Source: Actinoplanes xinjiangensis (GTDB lineage Bacteria; Actinomycetota; Actinomycetes; Mycobacteriales; Micromonosporaceae). Taken from it: 64,000 nucleotides of DNA. Position numbers and translations under genes: made by a program. The notes under the pieces were generated by a model, which made no database searches, was not told where the DNA came from, and worked only from the letters and a program-made list of their open reading frames with translations. Location: assembly GCF_003148685.1 (NCBI RefSeq), contig NZ_QGGR01000010.1, forward strand, positions 62,001 to 126,000. Reading direction: 5' to 3'. Shown here one piece after another: positions 33,523 to 43,051 of this stretch. Position 1 is the stretch's first letter; every line of letters begins with the position of its first letter.

Positions 33523-34856
33523 GACGCCTCCTCCGGTTGCGGTGACCCGAAGCCCGACGCCCCGGAGACGGGCGGGTGGGCGAGGGCGAGCGCCAGTTCG
33601 CGGGGCACGTCGACCAGCGTGTGGACCCCGTCGGCGACGATCCGCCGGCCGCCGGAGATCACGTGGGTGACGTCGGCGGCGGTGGCGGCGAGGATCGCCT
33701 GCGACGGGCGGGCGCCGATGGTCCGTACGCTGGAAAGGGAGATCGCCACCAGGTCGGCCCGCATGCCGGGCGCGATGGCCCCCGCATCGTCCCAGCCGAG
33801 GGCCGCATGACCGGCCGCCGCCGTGACCAGCGACGCGGCCGTGAAATGGCCGCGGCTTTCGCTGGCCAGCCGTTCGTTCATCTCCAGTCCGCGGATCTCC
33901 TCGAACGGGTCGATCACCGCATGACTGTCGCTGCCGAGGCTGAGCGGCACGTGCGCGTCGGCGAGCCGCCGGGCCGGGCCGATGCCGTCGGCCAGGTCCC
34001 GTTCGGTGGTGGGGCAGAAACAGACGCCGGTGCCACTGTCGCCGAGCAGGGTGATGTCACCGTCGGTGAGGTGGGTGGCGTGTACGGCGGTCGTGCCCGG
34101 CCCCAGGACACCGTGCCGTTCGAGCAGCTCGGTCGGGGTGCAGCCGTGCACGGCCCGGCACTGTTCGTTCTCGGCCCGCTGCTCGGAGAGGTGCACGTGC
34201 AGCGGCCCGCGACCGGACAGCTCGGCCAACTGGTCGGCGGGCACCGCCCGTACCGAATGGATCGCTGCCCCGATGAGCGAATGCGACCCCCCACGGAGCC
34301 CGGCCACGCGGGAGGCCCACGCCGCGGCGTCGCCGTCACCGAACCGTTTCTGGACACCCTCCAGGGGCGTGCCGTCCACCCCGCCGGTGAGGTAGAGCGT
34401 GTCGAGCAGGGTGATCCGGATCCCGGCCTCGTCGGCGGCCTGGATCAGCGCGGCGCCCATCGCGTTCGGGTCGGCGTAACGGACCCCGCCCGGCGCGTGG
34501 TGCAGATAGTGGAACTCGCCGACGCAGGTGATCCCGGCCAGCGCCATCTCGGCGTAGACCGCCCGCGCCAGCGTCAGGTAGCCGTCCGGGTCGAGGGTCG
34601 CGGCGACCGCGTACATCTGTTCCCGCCACGTCCAGAAGCTGCCCCGGCCGCTGTGCGTACGGCCGCGCAGCGCCCGGTGGAAGGCGTGCGAGTGTGCGTT
34701 CGCGAGGCCGGGCAGCACCAGGCCGGGCAGCGGCTCGCCCTCGGCCGGCGACCCGGGCGTGACCGCGGTGAACCGGCCGTCCTCGATCTCGATCCGCACG
34801 TCCTCGGCCACCCCGTCACCGATCCACGCGTGCCGCGCATGGAACACCGTCCTCAT
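33519..34856 (-). CDS. hutF: Formimidoylglutamate deiminase
   Basis: 445 residues, amidohydrolase superfamily. Removes ammonia from N-formimidoylglutamate to give N-formylglutamate, which defines the five-step route. Metal ligands in NAHSHAFHRALRGR, HVHLSEQ, HATHLTDGD and LGSDSHAVIDPFEEIR. ATGA overlaps on both sides. Its presence means that a deformylase, not a formiminohydrolase, must complete the pathway. Confidence 0.95.
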   Translation of the reverse strand: MRTVFHARHAWIGDGVAEDVRIEIEDGRFTAVTPGSPAEGEPLPGLVLPGLANAHSHAFHRALRGRTHSGRGSFWTWREQMYAVAATLDPDGYLTLARAVYAEMALAGITCVGEFHYLHHAPGGVRYADPNAMGAALIQAADEAGIRITLLDTLYLTGGVDGTPLEGVQKRFGDGDAAAWASRVAGLRGGSHSLIGAAIHSVRAVPADQLAELSGRGPLHVHLSEQRAENEQCRAVHGCTPTELLERHGVLGPGTTAVHATHLTDGDITLLGDSGTGVCFCPTTERDLADGIGPARRLADAHVPLSLGSDSHAVIDPFEEIRGLEMNERLASESRGHFTAASLVTAAAGHAALGWDDAGAIAPGMRADLVAISLSSVRTIGARPSQAILAATAADVTHVISGGRRIVADGVHTLVDVPRELALALAHPPVSGASGFGSPQPEEAS

Positions 34857-36030
34857 GACGGGCCGTTCGCGGGCGTGGTCCGCGTCAGGTCCGCCAGCAC
34901 CCGCGCCAGAGCCTCGACGCCGGCTTCACAGTCGGCGTCGGAGGCGTGTTCGGCGGGGGAGTGCGACACCCCGGTCGGGTTGCGGACGAACAGCATCGCG
35001 GTCGGCACCTGCGCGGACAGCACCCCGGCGTCGTGCCCGGCCCCGGTGGGCAGGATCGGCGCCCCGTCGAGCAGTGCGCTCAGACGGGACGCGAGCGCCG
35101 TGTCGAAGGACACCTCCGCGGTCACCGACTCGGGGGTGACCACGAGCTGGGTGCCGTCCCGGCCGGCCCGCTCGGTCGCCGTCTTCACCACCGTGTCGAC
35201 GAGATGGTCGAGGGTGGCGGTGTCGGCGGCCCGGGCGTCGAGCCACCCGCGGACCAGTGACGGGATGGCGTTTGTGGCGTTCGGTTCGGCTTGGACCCGC
35301 CCGACGGTGGCGTGCGCCCCGGACAGCCGGGCCTCCTTGTTCGCGGTCAGCACCGTGAACGCGAAGGTCAGCATCGGGTCGCGCCGGTCGGTCATCCGGG
35401 TGGTGCCGGCATGATCACCGACGCCCGTGAAGTCCATCCGCCAGCGGCCGTGCGGCCAGATCGCACTGGCCACCCCGACCGGCGCCGACAGGGCGACACC
35501 CTGCTCGATGTGCAACTCGACAACGGCGGCGATCTGCCCGATCCGCGCATCCCGCCCGGCCGGCACCGCACCGAGCGCCTCAGCGAAGGAGATACCGTCG
35601 CGATCCGTCAGAGCCGCGGCCCGCGACGGATCCATGACCCCGGTCAACAGCCGGGACCCCAGGCACGGTACGCCGAAACGCGCACCCTCCTCCTCGACGA
35701 ACGCCGCGATGCCGATCGGCCGGTCCGCCGGCACCCGGTCGACGGCGAGGAACGCGCTCACGATCCCCAGCGGCCCGTCGTACCCGCCCCCGTGCGGCAC
35801 CGAGTCGAAATGCGAGCCGGTCAGCACGGTCCCCGGCGCCCACGGCTCACCCCGCCACGCGAACAGGTTGCCGTTCCCGTCCTCGGTGACCGTCATGTCC
35901 CGCCGCGCCGCCTGCCCCCGGAACCAGTCGCGCAGCGCCAGCTCCGGTTCGGTCAGCGCGAACCGCAGATAACCACCGCCGTCCGCCCGCCCGATCGGCG
36001 CGATCTCGGCCCACAGCCCGGCGAACCCGC

Positions 36031-36034
<4 letters not shown>
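34853..36034 (-). CDS. M20-family amidohydrolase, probable N-formylglutamate hydrolase of the hut route
   Basis: 393 residues of the allantoate amidohydrolase/N-carbamoyl-amino-acid hydrolase group. Metal-site residues: GSHFDSVPHGGGYDG, EEEGARFG, ELHIEQG, and the C-terminal GVSHSPAEHA. General annotation would be allantoate amidohydrolase, but it lies inside the hut operon with four-base overlaps to hutU and hutF, and no HutG is present. I infer that it cleaves N-formylglutamate to glutamate and formate. Start chosen at the ATG overlapping the hutU stop. Confidence 0.85.
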
Positions 36035-37662
<1,628 letters not shown>

Positions 37663-37695
37663 CGTCGTCTCCTCTTTCACGCCGGGAAAAGTGCC

Positions 37696-38541
37696 TCAGG
37701 CCAGGAAGATGTGCCGGCGGGCCGCGGTGGCCTCGAACTCCTCGAGCCGCCGCTGCACCGGTTCCGGAGCCGCGTCGCACATCGCCTGCAACAGCACCAT
37801 GGCCATCGCCATCGGGCCGGTGTGCAGGTCGAAGACGAGCTGCGTACCCACCGCGGCGGGCAGCACCACGTCGGCGTGCTCGGCCACCGGGCTGACCGCC
37901 GAATCGGTGATCGCGACCACCGACAGCCCGGCCGCCCGTGCCTCGCGGACGGCCTCCACCGACTCGCGCGGATAGCGGGGGAGCACGATGGCCAGCATCG
38001 CACCGGCGCCGTCCGCGCGGGCCTGATCGAGCCGGTCCAGCAGGCTCGTCCCACCGCCGTCGAGCACCCGCACCCCACCGAAGACCTTGGCGGCGAAATA
38101 CCCGAAGTACGCCGCCAGCGGTGCCGCGGCCCGCAGGCCCAGGACCGGCAGGGGACGGCTTCCGATCAGCAGCGCCGCCGCCTTGCGTACATCCTCGGGG
38201 TCGTGCAGTTGCTCCTCGAGCCGCCGCAGGTGCTCGGTCTCCGCATGCACCGCCCGCTGCATCGCGTTGCGCGCCGCCGGCTCGGCCGGCGCGTCGTCGG
38301 TGAGCGCGCGCAGCTCCCGCCGCAACGCCGGATAGCCGGAGTAGCCCAGCGCCATCGCGAACCGGGTCACCGACGGCTGGCTCACCCCGGCCAGCTCGGC
38401 CACCTCGGCCGCGGACAGGTAGGCCGCCTTCGCCGCATGCTCCACCAGGCTGTGCGCGATGCGCCGCTGGGTGGGGGTGAGGCGCGCGCCCTGGAAGAGA
38501 TCGAGCACCCGCCCGGCTGCTTTGACCGCTCCGTCATTCAC
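37696..38541 (-). CDS. RpiR-family regulator, probable hut operon regulator
   Basis: 281 residues: an N-terminal helix-turn-helix (LSAAEVAELAGVSQPSVTRF, residues ~43-62) and a C-terminal SIS phosphosugar-type domain. RpiR proteins act as ligand-switched regulators. It is the first gene of the hut operon and the palindrome overlapping its promoter suggests autoregulation. The known Streptomyces hut regulation differs, so which ligand (urocanate or other) is used is open. The GTG start follows a TAAGCT box by six bases. Confidence 0.87.
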   Translation of the reverse strand: MNDGAVKAAGRVLDLFQGARLTPTQRRIAHSLVEHAAKAAYLSAAEVAELAGVSQPSVTRFAMALGYSGYPALRRELRALTDDAPAEPAARNAMQRAVHAETEHLRRLEEQLHDPEDVRKAAALLIGSRPLPVLGLRAAAPLAAYFGYFAAKVFGGVRVLDGGGTSLLDRLDQARADGAGAMLAIVLPRYPRESVEAVREARAAGLSVVAITDSAVSPVAEHADVVLPAAVGTQLVFDLHTGPMAMAMVLLQAMCDAAPEPVQRRLEEFEATAARRHIFLA

Positions 38542-38547
38542 CCCAGC

Positions 38548-38560
38548 AGCTTATGCATAA
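38548..38560 (-). promoter_or_regulatory. hut operon -10 box overlapped by palindrome
   Basis: Minus-strand TAAGCT (38548-38553) ends 6 bases before the GTG of the regulator. It is overlapped by a perfect 10-bp palindrome TTATGCATAA at 38551-38560, in an AT-rich stretch up to about 38575. A protein bound there would block the promoter. Confidence 0.5.
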
Positions 38561-38669
38561 TATCTTTCAGAAAACCAGACTTCACGTCTGTTCAACACCC
38601 GGCCGCACACCCCGCATCGGCCGACAACGGCCAAGTCACGACGGAACGTCACTGTGGCAGGCTGACCAC

Positions 38670-39503
38670 ATGCGGATCACCTCGCTCCACACGTACCCGG
38701 TCAAAGGCTGTCACCGCCTTGACCACGACGAAGCCGCCGTCGAGCCGTGGGGCCTGGCCACCGACCGCCGCTGGATGATCGTCGACGCCGACGGTGTCGG
38801 CATCACCCAGCGTGAAACCACCGCCCTCACCGGGCTCACCGCCCGCCCCCACCCCGGCGGCCTCCGCCTCAGCGCACCCGGCATGCCCGACATCGACCTG
38901 CCCGAACCCGCCGGCGGACCCGAGATCCACGTCCGGATCTTCCGGAGCAAGACACCCGTCCCCGCCCGCATCGCCGACACCACCTGGGTGACCGCCTTCC
39001 TCGACCGCGACGCCCGCCTCGTCTGGCAGGCCGACCCCACCACCCGCACCATCGCCGACCACGCCGGGCCCGACGACAGCGTCAGCCTCGCCGACGGCTA
39101 CCCCGTCCTGCTCGCCAACACCGCCTCCCTCGACGCCGTCAACGACTGGCTCACCGAAACCGGCGACGACCCCGTCCCCATCCACCGATTCCGCCCCAAC
39201 CTCGTCGTCACCGGCGCACCCGCCTGGGCCGAGGACGACTGGCTCGGCCACCGGCTCCGGATCGGCGACCTCACCTTCCGCGTCGCCAAACCCTGCGGCC
39301 GCTGCCGCGTCACCACCATCGACCAGGAAACCGGCGAAACCGGACGACAACCCCTGCACGTCCTCGGCCGCCACCGCCGCTTCGGCGACGGCCTCCACTT
39401 CGCCGTCAACCTCATCCCCGACCTCACCGCCGGACAGACCGGCCGCCTCCGCGTGGGTGACCAGGTCACCGTGCAGAGTGACGGCGCCTTAGGAGTGTCT
39501 TAG
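38670..39503 (+). CDS. MOSC-domain protein
   Basis: 277 residues with the N-terminal MOSC beta-barrel (LHTYPVKGCHRL) and the C-terminal MOSC domain with PCGRCRVTTID, whose cysteine is the metal-sulfur ligand position in the family. Members are molybdenum-cofactor sulfurase-like or mARC-like oxidoreductases that reduce N-hydroxylated compounds. No partner genes nearby. The ATG at 38670 begins the conserved domain; a longer frame upstream runs into the hut promoter. Divergent from the hut operon. Confidence 0.87.
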   Translation: MRITSLHTYPVKGCHRLDHDEAAVEPWGLATDRRWMIVDADGVGITQRETTALTGLTARPHPGGLRLSAPGMPDIDLPEPAGGPEIHVRIFRSKTPVPARIADTTWVTAFLDRDARLVWQADPTTRTIADHAGPDDSVSLADGYPVLLANTASLDAVNDWLTETGDDPVPIHRFRPNLVVTGAPAWAEDDWLGHRLRIGDLTFRVAKPCGRCRVTTIDQETGETGRQPLHVLGRHRRFGDGLHFAVNLIPDLTAGQTGRLRVGDQVTVQSDGALGVS

Positions 39504-39546
39504 AAGATTTGCCCCCACCCCCATCGGGCGACCAGGATGCCGAATC

Positions 39547-40488
39547 GTGAGTGCTCATCGATCCCGGTTCAGTTCCCGATGGCTCGCCGCCGGCGGCGCA
39601 GCCGTCCTCGCCGGCATCCTCGGCGTCGCCATGCTCCTGCACGACAGCGGAGCCGCCTGCGCCGCCCCACCGGGCACCACCCAGAAAAGCGGCAAGGCCA
39701 CCTTCTACGACCTCGCCGGCACCTCCGGCAACTGCTCCCTCGAGGTCCCCGCCGACGACCTCTACGTCGCCCTCGGCCCCTCGGAATACTCCGAAGGCGC
39801 CTCCTGCGGCGCCTACCTCGACGTCACCGGCCCCAAGGGCAAGGTGCGCGTCAAGGTCTTCGACTCCTGCCCCGAATGCCCCGCCGGCCACATCGACCTG
39901 AGCCGCACCGCGTTCAAGAAGATCGGCACCGAGATCGACGGCATCATCCCGATCAAGTACAAGCTGGTGACGAACCCCTCCACCCCCGCGCCGATCAGCG
40001 TGCGGATCAAGGAGGGCGCCTCCCAGTACTGGTTCGCGGCCCGCCTCGACAACTACGGCAACCTGCTCTCGAAGGTCCAGGTGGCCGGCGGCGGCGGTTT
40101 CAAGACCGCCTACCGCACCGACTACAACTACTGGCTCATCGACGCCGGAGCAGGCCCCGGACCCTTCAAGATCAAAATCACCGACGTGTACGGCAACACG
40201 GCCACCGTGACCGGCATCAAGATGTCACCCGGCACCGTCCAGAAGACCGGCACCCGCATGACCGGCGGCTCCTCCACGGTCACCGCCGCCGAGAAGGCCG
40301 CCACCCCCAGCGCGAAGGCCACCACGTCCGCCCCCGCCAAGACCGCGAAGTCGGCAGCCCCGTCGGCGTCGGCGACCACCGTCGCCCCGCTCCTGGAAGC
40401 CACCACGGCTCCCGGCACCACGGCCCCCGCCACCGACCAGCCCTTGGTCGACCTGGCCGCCGCCGAGCCGGCCGCCGCCACCTGCTGA
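39547..40488 (+). CDS. Secreted expansin-like protein
   Basis: 313 residues. A signal peptide or signal anchor (about 1-38) is followed by a double-psi beta-barrel (about 48-125) and a second beta domain (about 128-225). The barrel keeps the expansin Asp in GHIDLSRTAF and the Tyr/Thr face around GKATFYDL; the second domain keeps surface aromatics in YWFAARLDNYG and RTDYNYW, which in bacterial EXLX1 proteins bind cellulose. The last ~90 residues are Thr/Ala/Pro-rich and end in Cys, perhaps a wall-spanning linker. Likely loosens plant or other polysaccharide walls. GTG start at 39547. Confidence 0.87.
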   Translation: MSAHRSRFSSRWLAAGGAAVLAGILGVAMLLHDSGAACAAPPGTTQKSGKATFYDLAGTSGNCSLEVPADDLYVALGPSEYSEGASCGAYLDVTGPKGKVRVKVFDSCPECPAGHIDLSRTAFKKIGTEIDGIIPIKYKLVTNPSTPAPISVRIKEGASQYWFAARLDNYGNLLSKVQVAGGGGFKTAYRTDYNYWLIDAGAGPGPFKIKITDVYGNTATVTGIKMSPGTVQKTGTRMTGGSSTVTAAEKAATPSAKATTSAPAKTAKSAAPSASATTVAPLLEATTAPGTTAPATDQPLVDLAAAEPAAATC

Positions 40489-40502
40489 CGCAGCGGATAC
40501 AC

Positions 40503-40547
40503 CGACGGGTCGCCCGCCTGGCGTATAGCCGAGTGGGCGACCCGTCG
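40503..40547. terminator. Bidirectional terminator between expansin gene and tRNA
   Basis: Perfect 13-bp stem, CGACGGGTCGCCC at 40503-40515 with its complement at 40535-40547 and a 19-base loop. It can serve the expansin gene on plus and the HNH-tRNA unit on minus. Confidence 0.75.
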
Positions 40548-40553
40548 CTCTCG

Positions 40554-40629
40554 TAGGGCCGACGGGACTCGAACCCGCACTGTCACGGACCTAAACCGTG
40601 TGCCTGCTGCCAAATTGGGCTACGGCCCC
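40554..40629 (-). tRNA. Unusual tRNA with anticodon UAG and short variable loop
   Basis: The 76 bases fold as a full cloverleaf: acceptor GGGGCCG with CGGCCCT (one G-U), a three-pair D stem (GCC/GGC) with a 13-base loop holding GG, anticodon stem CACGG/CCGTG around TTTAGGT, five-base variable loop ACAGT, and T arm GCGGG-TTCGAGT-CCCGT. The anticodon UAG would decode CUA (Leu) and the discriminator is A73, both Leu-like, as is the three-pair D stem. But bacterial tRNA-Leu has a long variable arm, which is absent. CCA is not encoded. Bases 8-10 (TAG) are the stop codon of the HNH gene. Confidence 0.75.
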
Positions 40630-41225
40630 CCGACGGCATTAATGTACACATCCGGTCGGCAATCTTGTGGAGGCGGGAGACGTCGTCCCAGGGGAATCCC
40701 GATCGGGGTGACCGCGTCGTCGTCGTAGATGACCTCCTCGTCGTCTTGGCCCGGTATCCGCTTCGTGCCCGCATAGGTGGCCGTCTGGCTATGGCAGTTG
40801 GGGCAGAGGAAGCGCAGGTTGCGTGGACGGTTGTCCAGGAAGTCCCCGTTGATGTGGTCGACGTGCAATGTGAGGGGACGTCCGTTCCATTGGGTGCCGC
40901 ACCCGCATTTCTCACAGTGTTCGGGCAGGCCGATGCGGAGCAGCGCAATGCGTAACCGCTTCCCGGGGATGCGGCGCGACCCCTCCGGGAGTCGTACGAG
41001 GCGTTGATGGGGCGGCATGTTCCACACGCCGCGGTCGCCGCGGTTGTGGGCCTTGCCGGTGAAGTGTGAGGTGTCGATGCCGAGACGCTTCATCTTTCGG
41101 CTGATGTGCGCGTGTGAACCGCCGGATTGACGGATGCCGAGCGCGCGCAGGACGCCGGCGACGCTGACGGATCGCGCGGCTGCGGCGGTCAGGACTTCGG
41201 TGGTGTACTTGGCCCTAGGTGACAT
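40620..41225 (-). CDS. HNH endonuclease overlapping a tRNA
   Basis: 201 residues. An N-terminal helix-turn-helix-like part (SVAGVLRALGIRQSGGSHAHISRKMKRLGID) is followed by an HNH domain with two zinc CxxC pairs (CEKCG and CPNCH) and the catalytic block LHVDHINGDFLDNRPRNLR. Proteins of this family are common as single genes in actinobacteria. The minus-strand promoter TATAGT ends 6 bases before the ATG, so the message is probably leaderless. Its stop codon is bases 8-10 of the downstream tRNA, so the tRNA is at the 3' end of the same transcript. No transposase or intron features are seen. Confidence 0.88.
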   Translation of the reverse strand: MSPRAKYTTEVLTAAAARSVSVAGVLRALGIRQSGGSHAHISRKMKRLGIDTSHFTGKAHNRGDRGVWNMPPHQRLVRLPEGSRRIPGKRLRIALLRIGLPEHCEKCGCGTQWNGRPLTLHVDHINGDFLDNRPRNLRFLCPNCHSQTATYAGTKRIPGQDDEEVIYDDDAVTPIGIPLGRRLPPPQDCRPDVYINAVGGP

Positions 41226-41231
41226 GAGTCA

Positions 41232-41237
41232 ACTATA
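41232..41237 (-). promoter_or_regulatory. -10 box of HNH-tRNA unit
   Basis: Minus-strand TATAGT, near-consensus, six bases before the HNH ATG. Confidence 0.6.
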
Positions 41238-41308
41238 CCTACGACAGTAGGCGCTAGCCAAGTGGGCGGGAGCTCGCACGGTTCCGGCGAGGGGTGGCCG
41301 GAAACGCG

Positions 41309-41353
41309 CACGGCGGCCGCCTTGCGGGTTAGTACCGCATGACGGCCGCCGTG
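41309..41353. other. Long two-part hairpin between bcp and HNH genes
   Basis: Outer stem of 11 bp (CACGGCGGCCG at 41309-41319, complement at 41343-41353) and inner stem of 5 bp (TGCGG 41323-41327, CCGCA 41335-41339) around loop GTTAGTA. No U-tract on either side. Terminator of bcp or a structured RNA. Confidence 0.6.
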
Positions 41354-41457
41354 AGTCCGGGTTCCGCTTGCCGGGGAAGAGGTTCGTCCTCACCATCGGC
41401 CGGGGTTGCCCGGAGTTAGGGCTTTTCCGCTGACTTTTCGGTCAGTGGGACGGTTGA

Positions 41458-41934
41458 TCAGTCGAGACCCAGGTCGCGGCGCAGTTTGGCGACGTGGCCG
41501 GTGGCCTTGACGTTGTAGAAGGCGTGTTCGATCGCGCCGTTGTCGTCGATGACGAAGGTGGAGCGGATGACGCCGGTGACGGTCTTGCCGTACAGCTGCT
41601 TCTCGCCGAAGGCGCCGTAGGCGATGAGGACGCTTTTGTCCTCGTCGCTGACGAGCGGGAACGTGATCGCGTCGTTCTCGCGGAACTTGGCGAGTTTGGC
41701 GGGCTTGTCGGGCGAGATGCCGACGACCTCGTATCCGGCGGCCTGGAGTGAGGCCAGGGAGTCGCGGAAGTCGCAGGCCTGCTTGGTGCAGCCGGGCGTC
41801 ATGGCGGCCGGGTAGGCGTACAGCACGACCTTGCGCCCGCGCAGGTCCTTGAGGGAGAGGCTGTCGCCGGTGTCGGTGGGGAGGGTGAAGTCGGGCGCGG
41901 CGTCGCCGGCGCTGAGACGCACGTTGTCTGTCAT
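41458..41934 (-). CDS. bcp: Thiol peroxidase of the BCP/PrxQ type
   Basis: 158 residues. Reduces hydrogen and organic peroxides. The peroxidatic cysteine is Cys49 (TPGCTKQAC) and the resolving cysteine Cys54, five residues later as in atypical two-Cys PrxQ. Start taken at the ATG 7 bases after a TATCGT box on the minus strand; a longer frame upstream is unlikely. Lies 20 bases downstream of speD but has its own promoter. Confidence 0.94.
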   Translation of the reverse strand: MTDNVRLSAGDAAPDFTLPTDTGDSLSLKDLRGRKVVLYAYPAAMTPGCTKQACDFRDSLASLQAAGYEVVGISPDKPAKLAKFRENDAITFPLVSDEDKSVLIAYGAFGEKQLYGKTVTGVIRSTFVIDDNGAIEHAFYNVKATGHVAKLRRDLGLD

Positions 41935-41941
41935 GGGACCG

Positions 41942-41947
41942 ACGATA
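41942..41947 (-). promoter_or_regulatory. -10 box of leaderless bcp
   Basis: Minus-strand TATCGT, seven bases before the ATG. Confidence 0.5.
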
Positions 41948-41954
41948 GTGCGGG

Positions 41955-42380
41955 TCATCCGGGGATTCGTTGTGTGCTCCACAGTTCGCGGGCGGCGGCG
42001 AGGTCGCGGGGCCATTCCTCGCCGCGGCGGGTGAGGGTGCGTTCGGTGATCTCGTAGTCGCCGACGAGGCGGTGGAATTCGTCGAGTACGTCCGCTTCGC
42101 GGAACGGTTTGCAGGAGAAGATGTCGACGAAGATCTCGCGGAGGTGCGGGTAGGTGTGGATCGCGGCGTGCGATTCGGCGAGGATGACGACGGCTGATTT
42201 CCCGGCTTTCTCGGGCGGGCCGTTCTCGGTGGCGACGAGTGGTCCGGCGAGGACCGTCATGCCGATACGGTCGACGAGGTCGCGCATGAACCGGGTGAGG
42301 GCCGCGTCGTCGTCGAGGAGTCGGGTCTCGGTTATGCGGGAGAGCCGGAGGGTGAGTTCGTCACCGTAATGGTCGAGCAT
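41955..42380 (-). CDS. speD: S-adenosylmethionine decarboxylase proenzyme
   Basis: 141 residues, the short bacterial (class 1B) form. Self-cleaves before Ser70 in LAESHAAIHTYPHL to make the pyruvoyl group; the conserved His and Cys90 (DIFSC) are present. Makes decarboxylated AdoMet, the aminopropyl donor for spermidine. No spermidine synthase gene in this window. Confidence 0.93.
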   Translation of the reverse strand: MLDHYGDELTLRLSRITETRLLDDDAALTRFMRDLVDRIGMTVLAGPLVATENGPPEKAGKSAVVILAESHAAIHTYPHLREIFVDIFSCKPFREADVLDEFHRLVGDYEITERTLTRRGEEWPRDLAAARELWSTQRIPG

Positions 42381-42672
42381 CGTTCCTCCTCAAGCATTTG
42401 CCATAACCGTACGTTAGCAATTGTTCACGCCCCGTGTCCGCAATGGTTCATGCCAATAATCGAGTGCTGTGGATTCCGTTTCGCAGGCCATTCAGAAACC
42501 GGTTTTCGGATGATCCGAATGCCGTTCGGGAACGGAAACGGCGGCGTTCCGCAGCGTGTTCTGCACATCGAGTGCCAGCCTTCGCGAGAATTTCACGCCG
42601 TCCGGGATGGCACCGGCGAGCCGACCGGAAGTACGCTGCGCGGCACAGGCGTCGAGAGTGGAGATCAGCGCA

Positions 42673-43044
42673 ATGAGCGAGGCGACGGACGGCACGACCC
42701 CGGCGGGCACCACCACGGTTTCCAGCGAGGTCGTCGAGAAGATCACGGTCGCGGCGGCGAAGGCCGTGCCGGGTGTGGCGGAGCTGGGCGGTGACGTGGC
42801 CCGCTTCTTCAACAGCGTGCTCGACAAGGTCGGCCTGGACCAGGTCGGCGACGGGAGCCGCGGCGTGACCGCGAAGGTGACCGGCAGCGACGTGACGGTG
42901 ACCGTGGTGCTGGTCCTGGAGGCCGGCCGGGTGGTTGCCGAGGTCACCGCGGCGGTCCAGCAGGCGGTGACCTCCGCTCTCCAGGGCTACGGCCTCAACG
43001 TCCTGGCCGTCAACGTCAACGTCGACGACATCGCCGGCGTCTGA
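42673..43044 (+). CDS. Asp23/Gls24-family envelope stress protein
   Basis: 123 residues. The family core is VSSEVVEKITVAAAKAVPGVAELGG and GVTAKVTGSDVTVTVVLVLEAGRVVAEVT. In Gram-positives such proteins form membrane-bound complexes under envelope stress; in actinobacteria several paralogues usually sit together, but this one is alone. Start at the ATG 8 bases after GGAGA; the longer upstream frame has no support. The ~290-base upstream gap contains an AT-rich stretch near 42400-42430. Confidence 0.87.
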   Translation: MSEATDGTTPAGTTTVSSEVVEKITVAAAKAVPGVAELGGDVARFFNSVLDKVGLDQVGDGSRGVTAKVTGSDVTVTVVLVLEAGRVVAEVTAAVQQAVTSALQGYGLNVLAVNVNVDDIAGV

Positions 43045-43051
43045 CCGGACG

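Noticed and set aside
40620..41225. HNH gene as part of a group I intron or insertion element
   Set aside because: The tRNA is intact and not split, there are no terminal inverted repeats or target duplications, and no intron core is seen.
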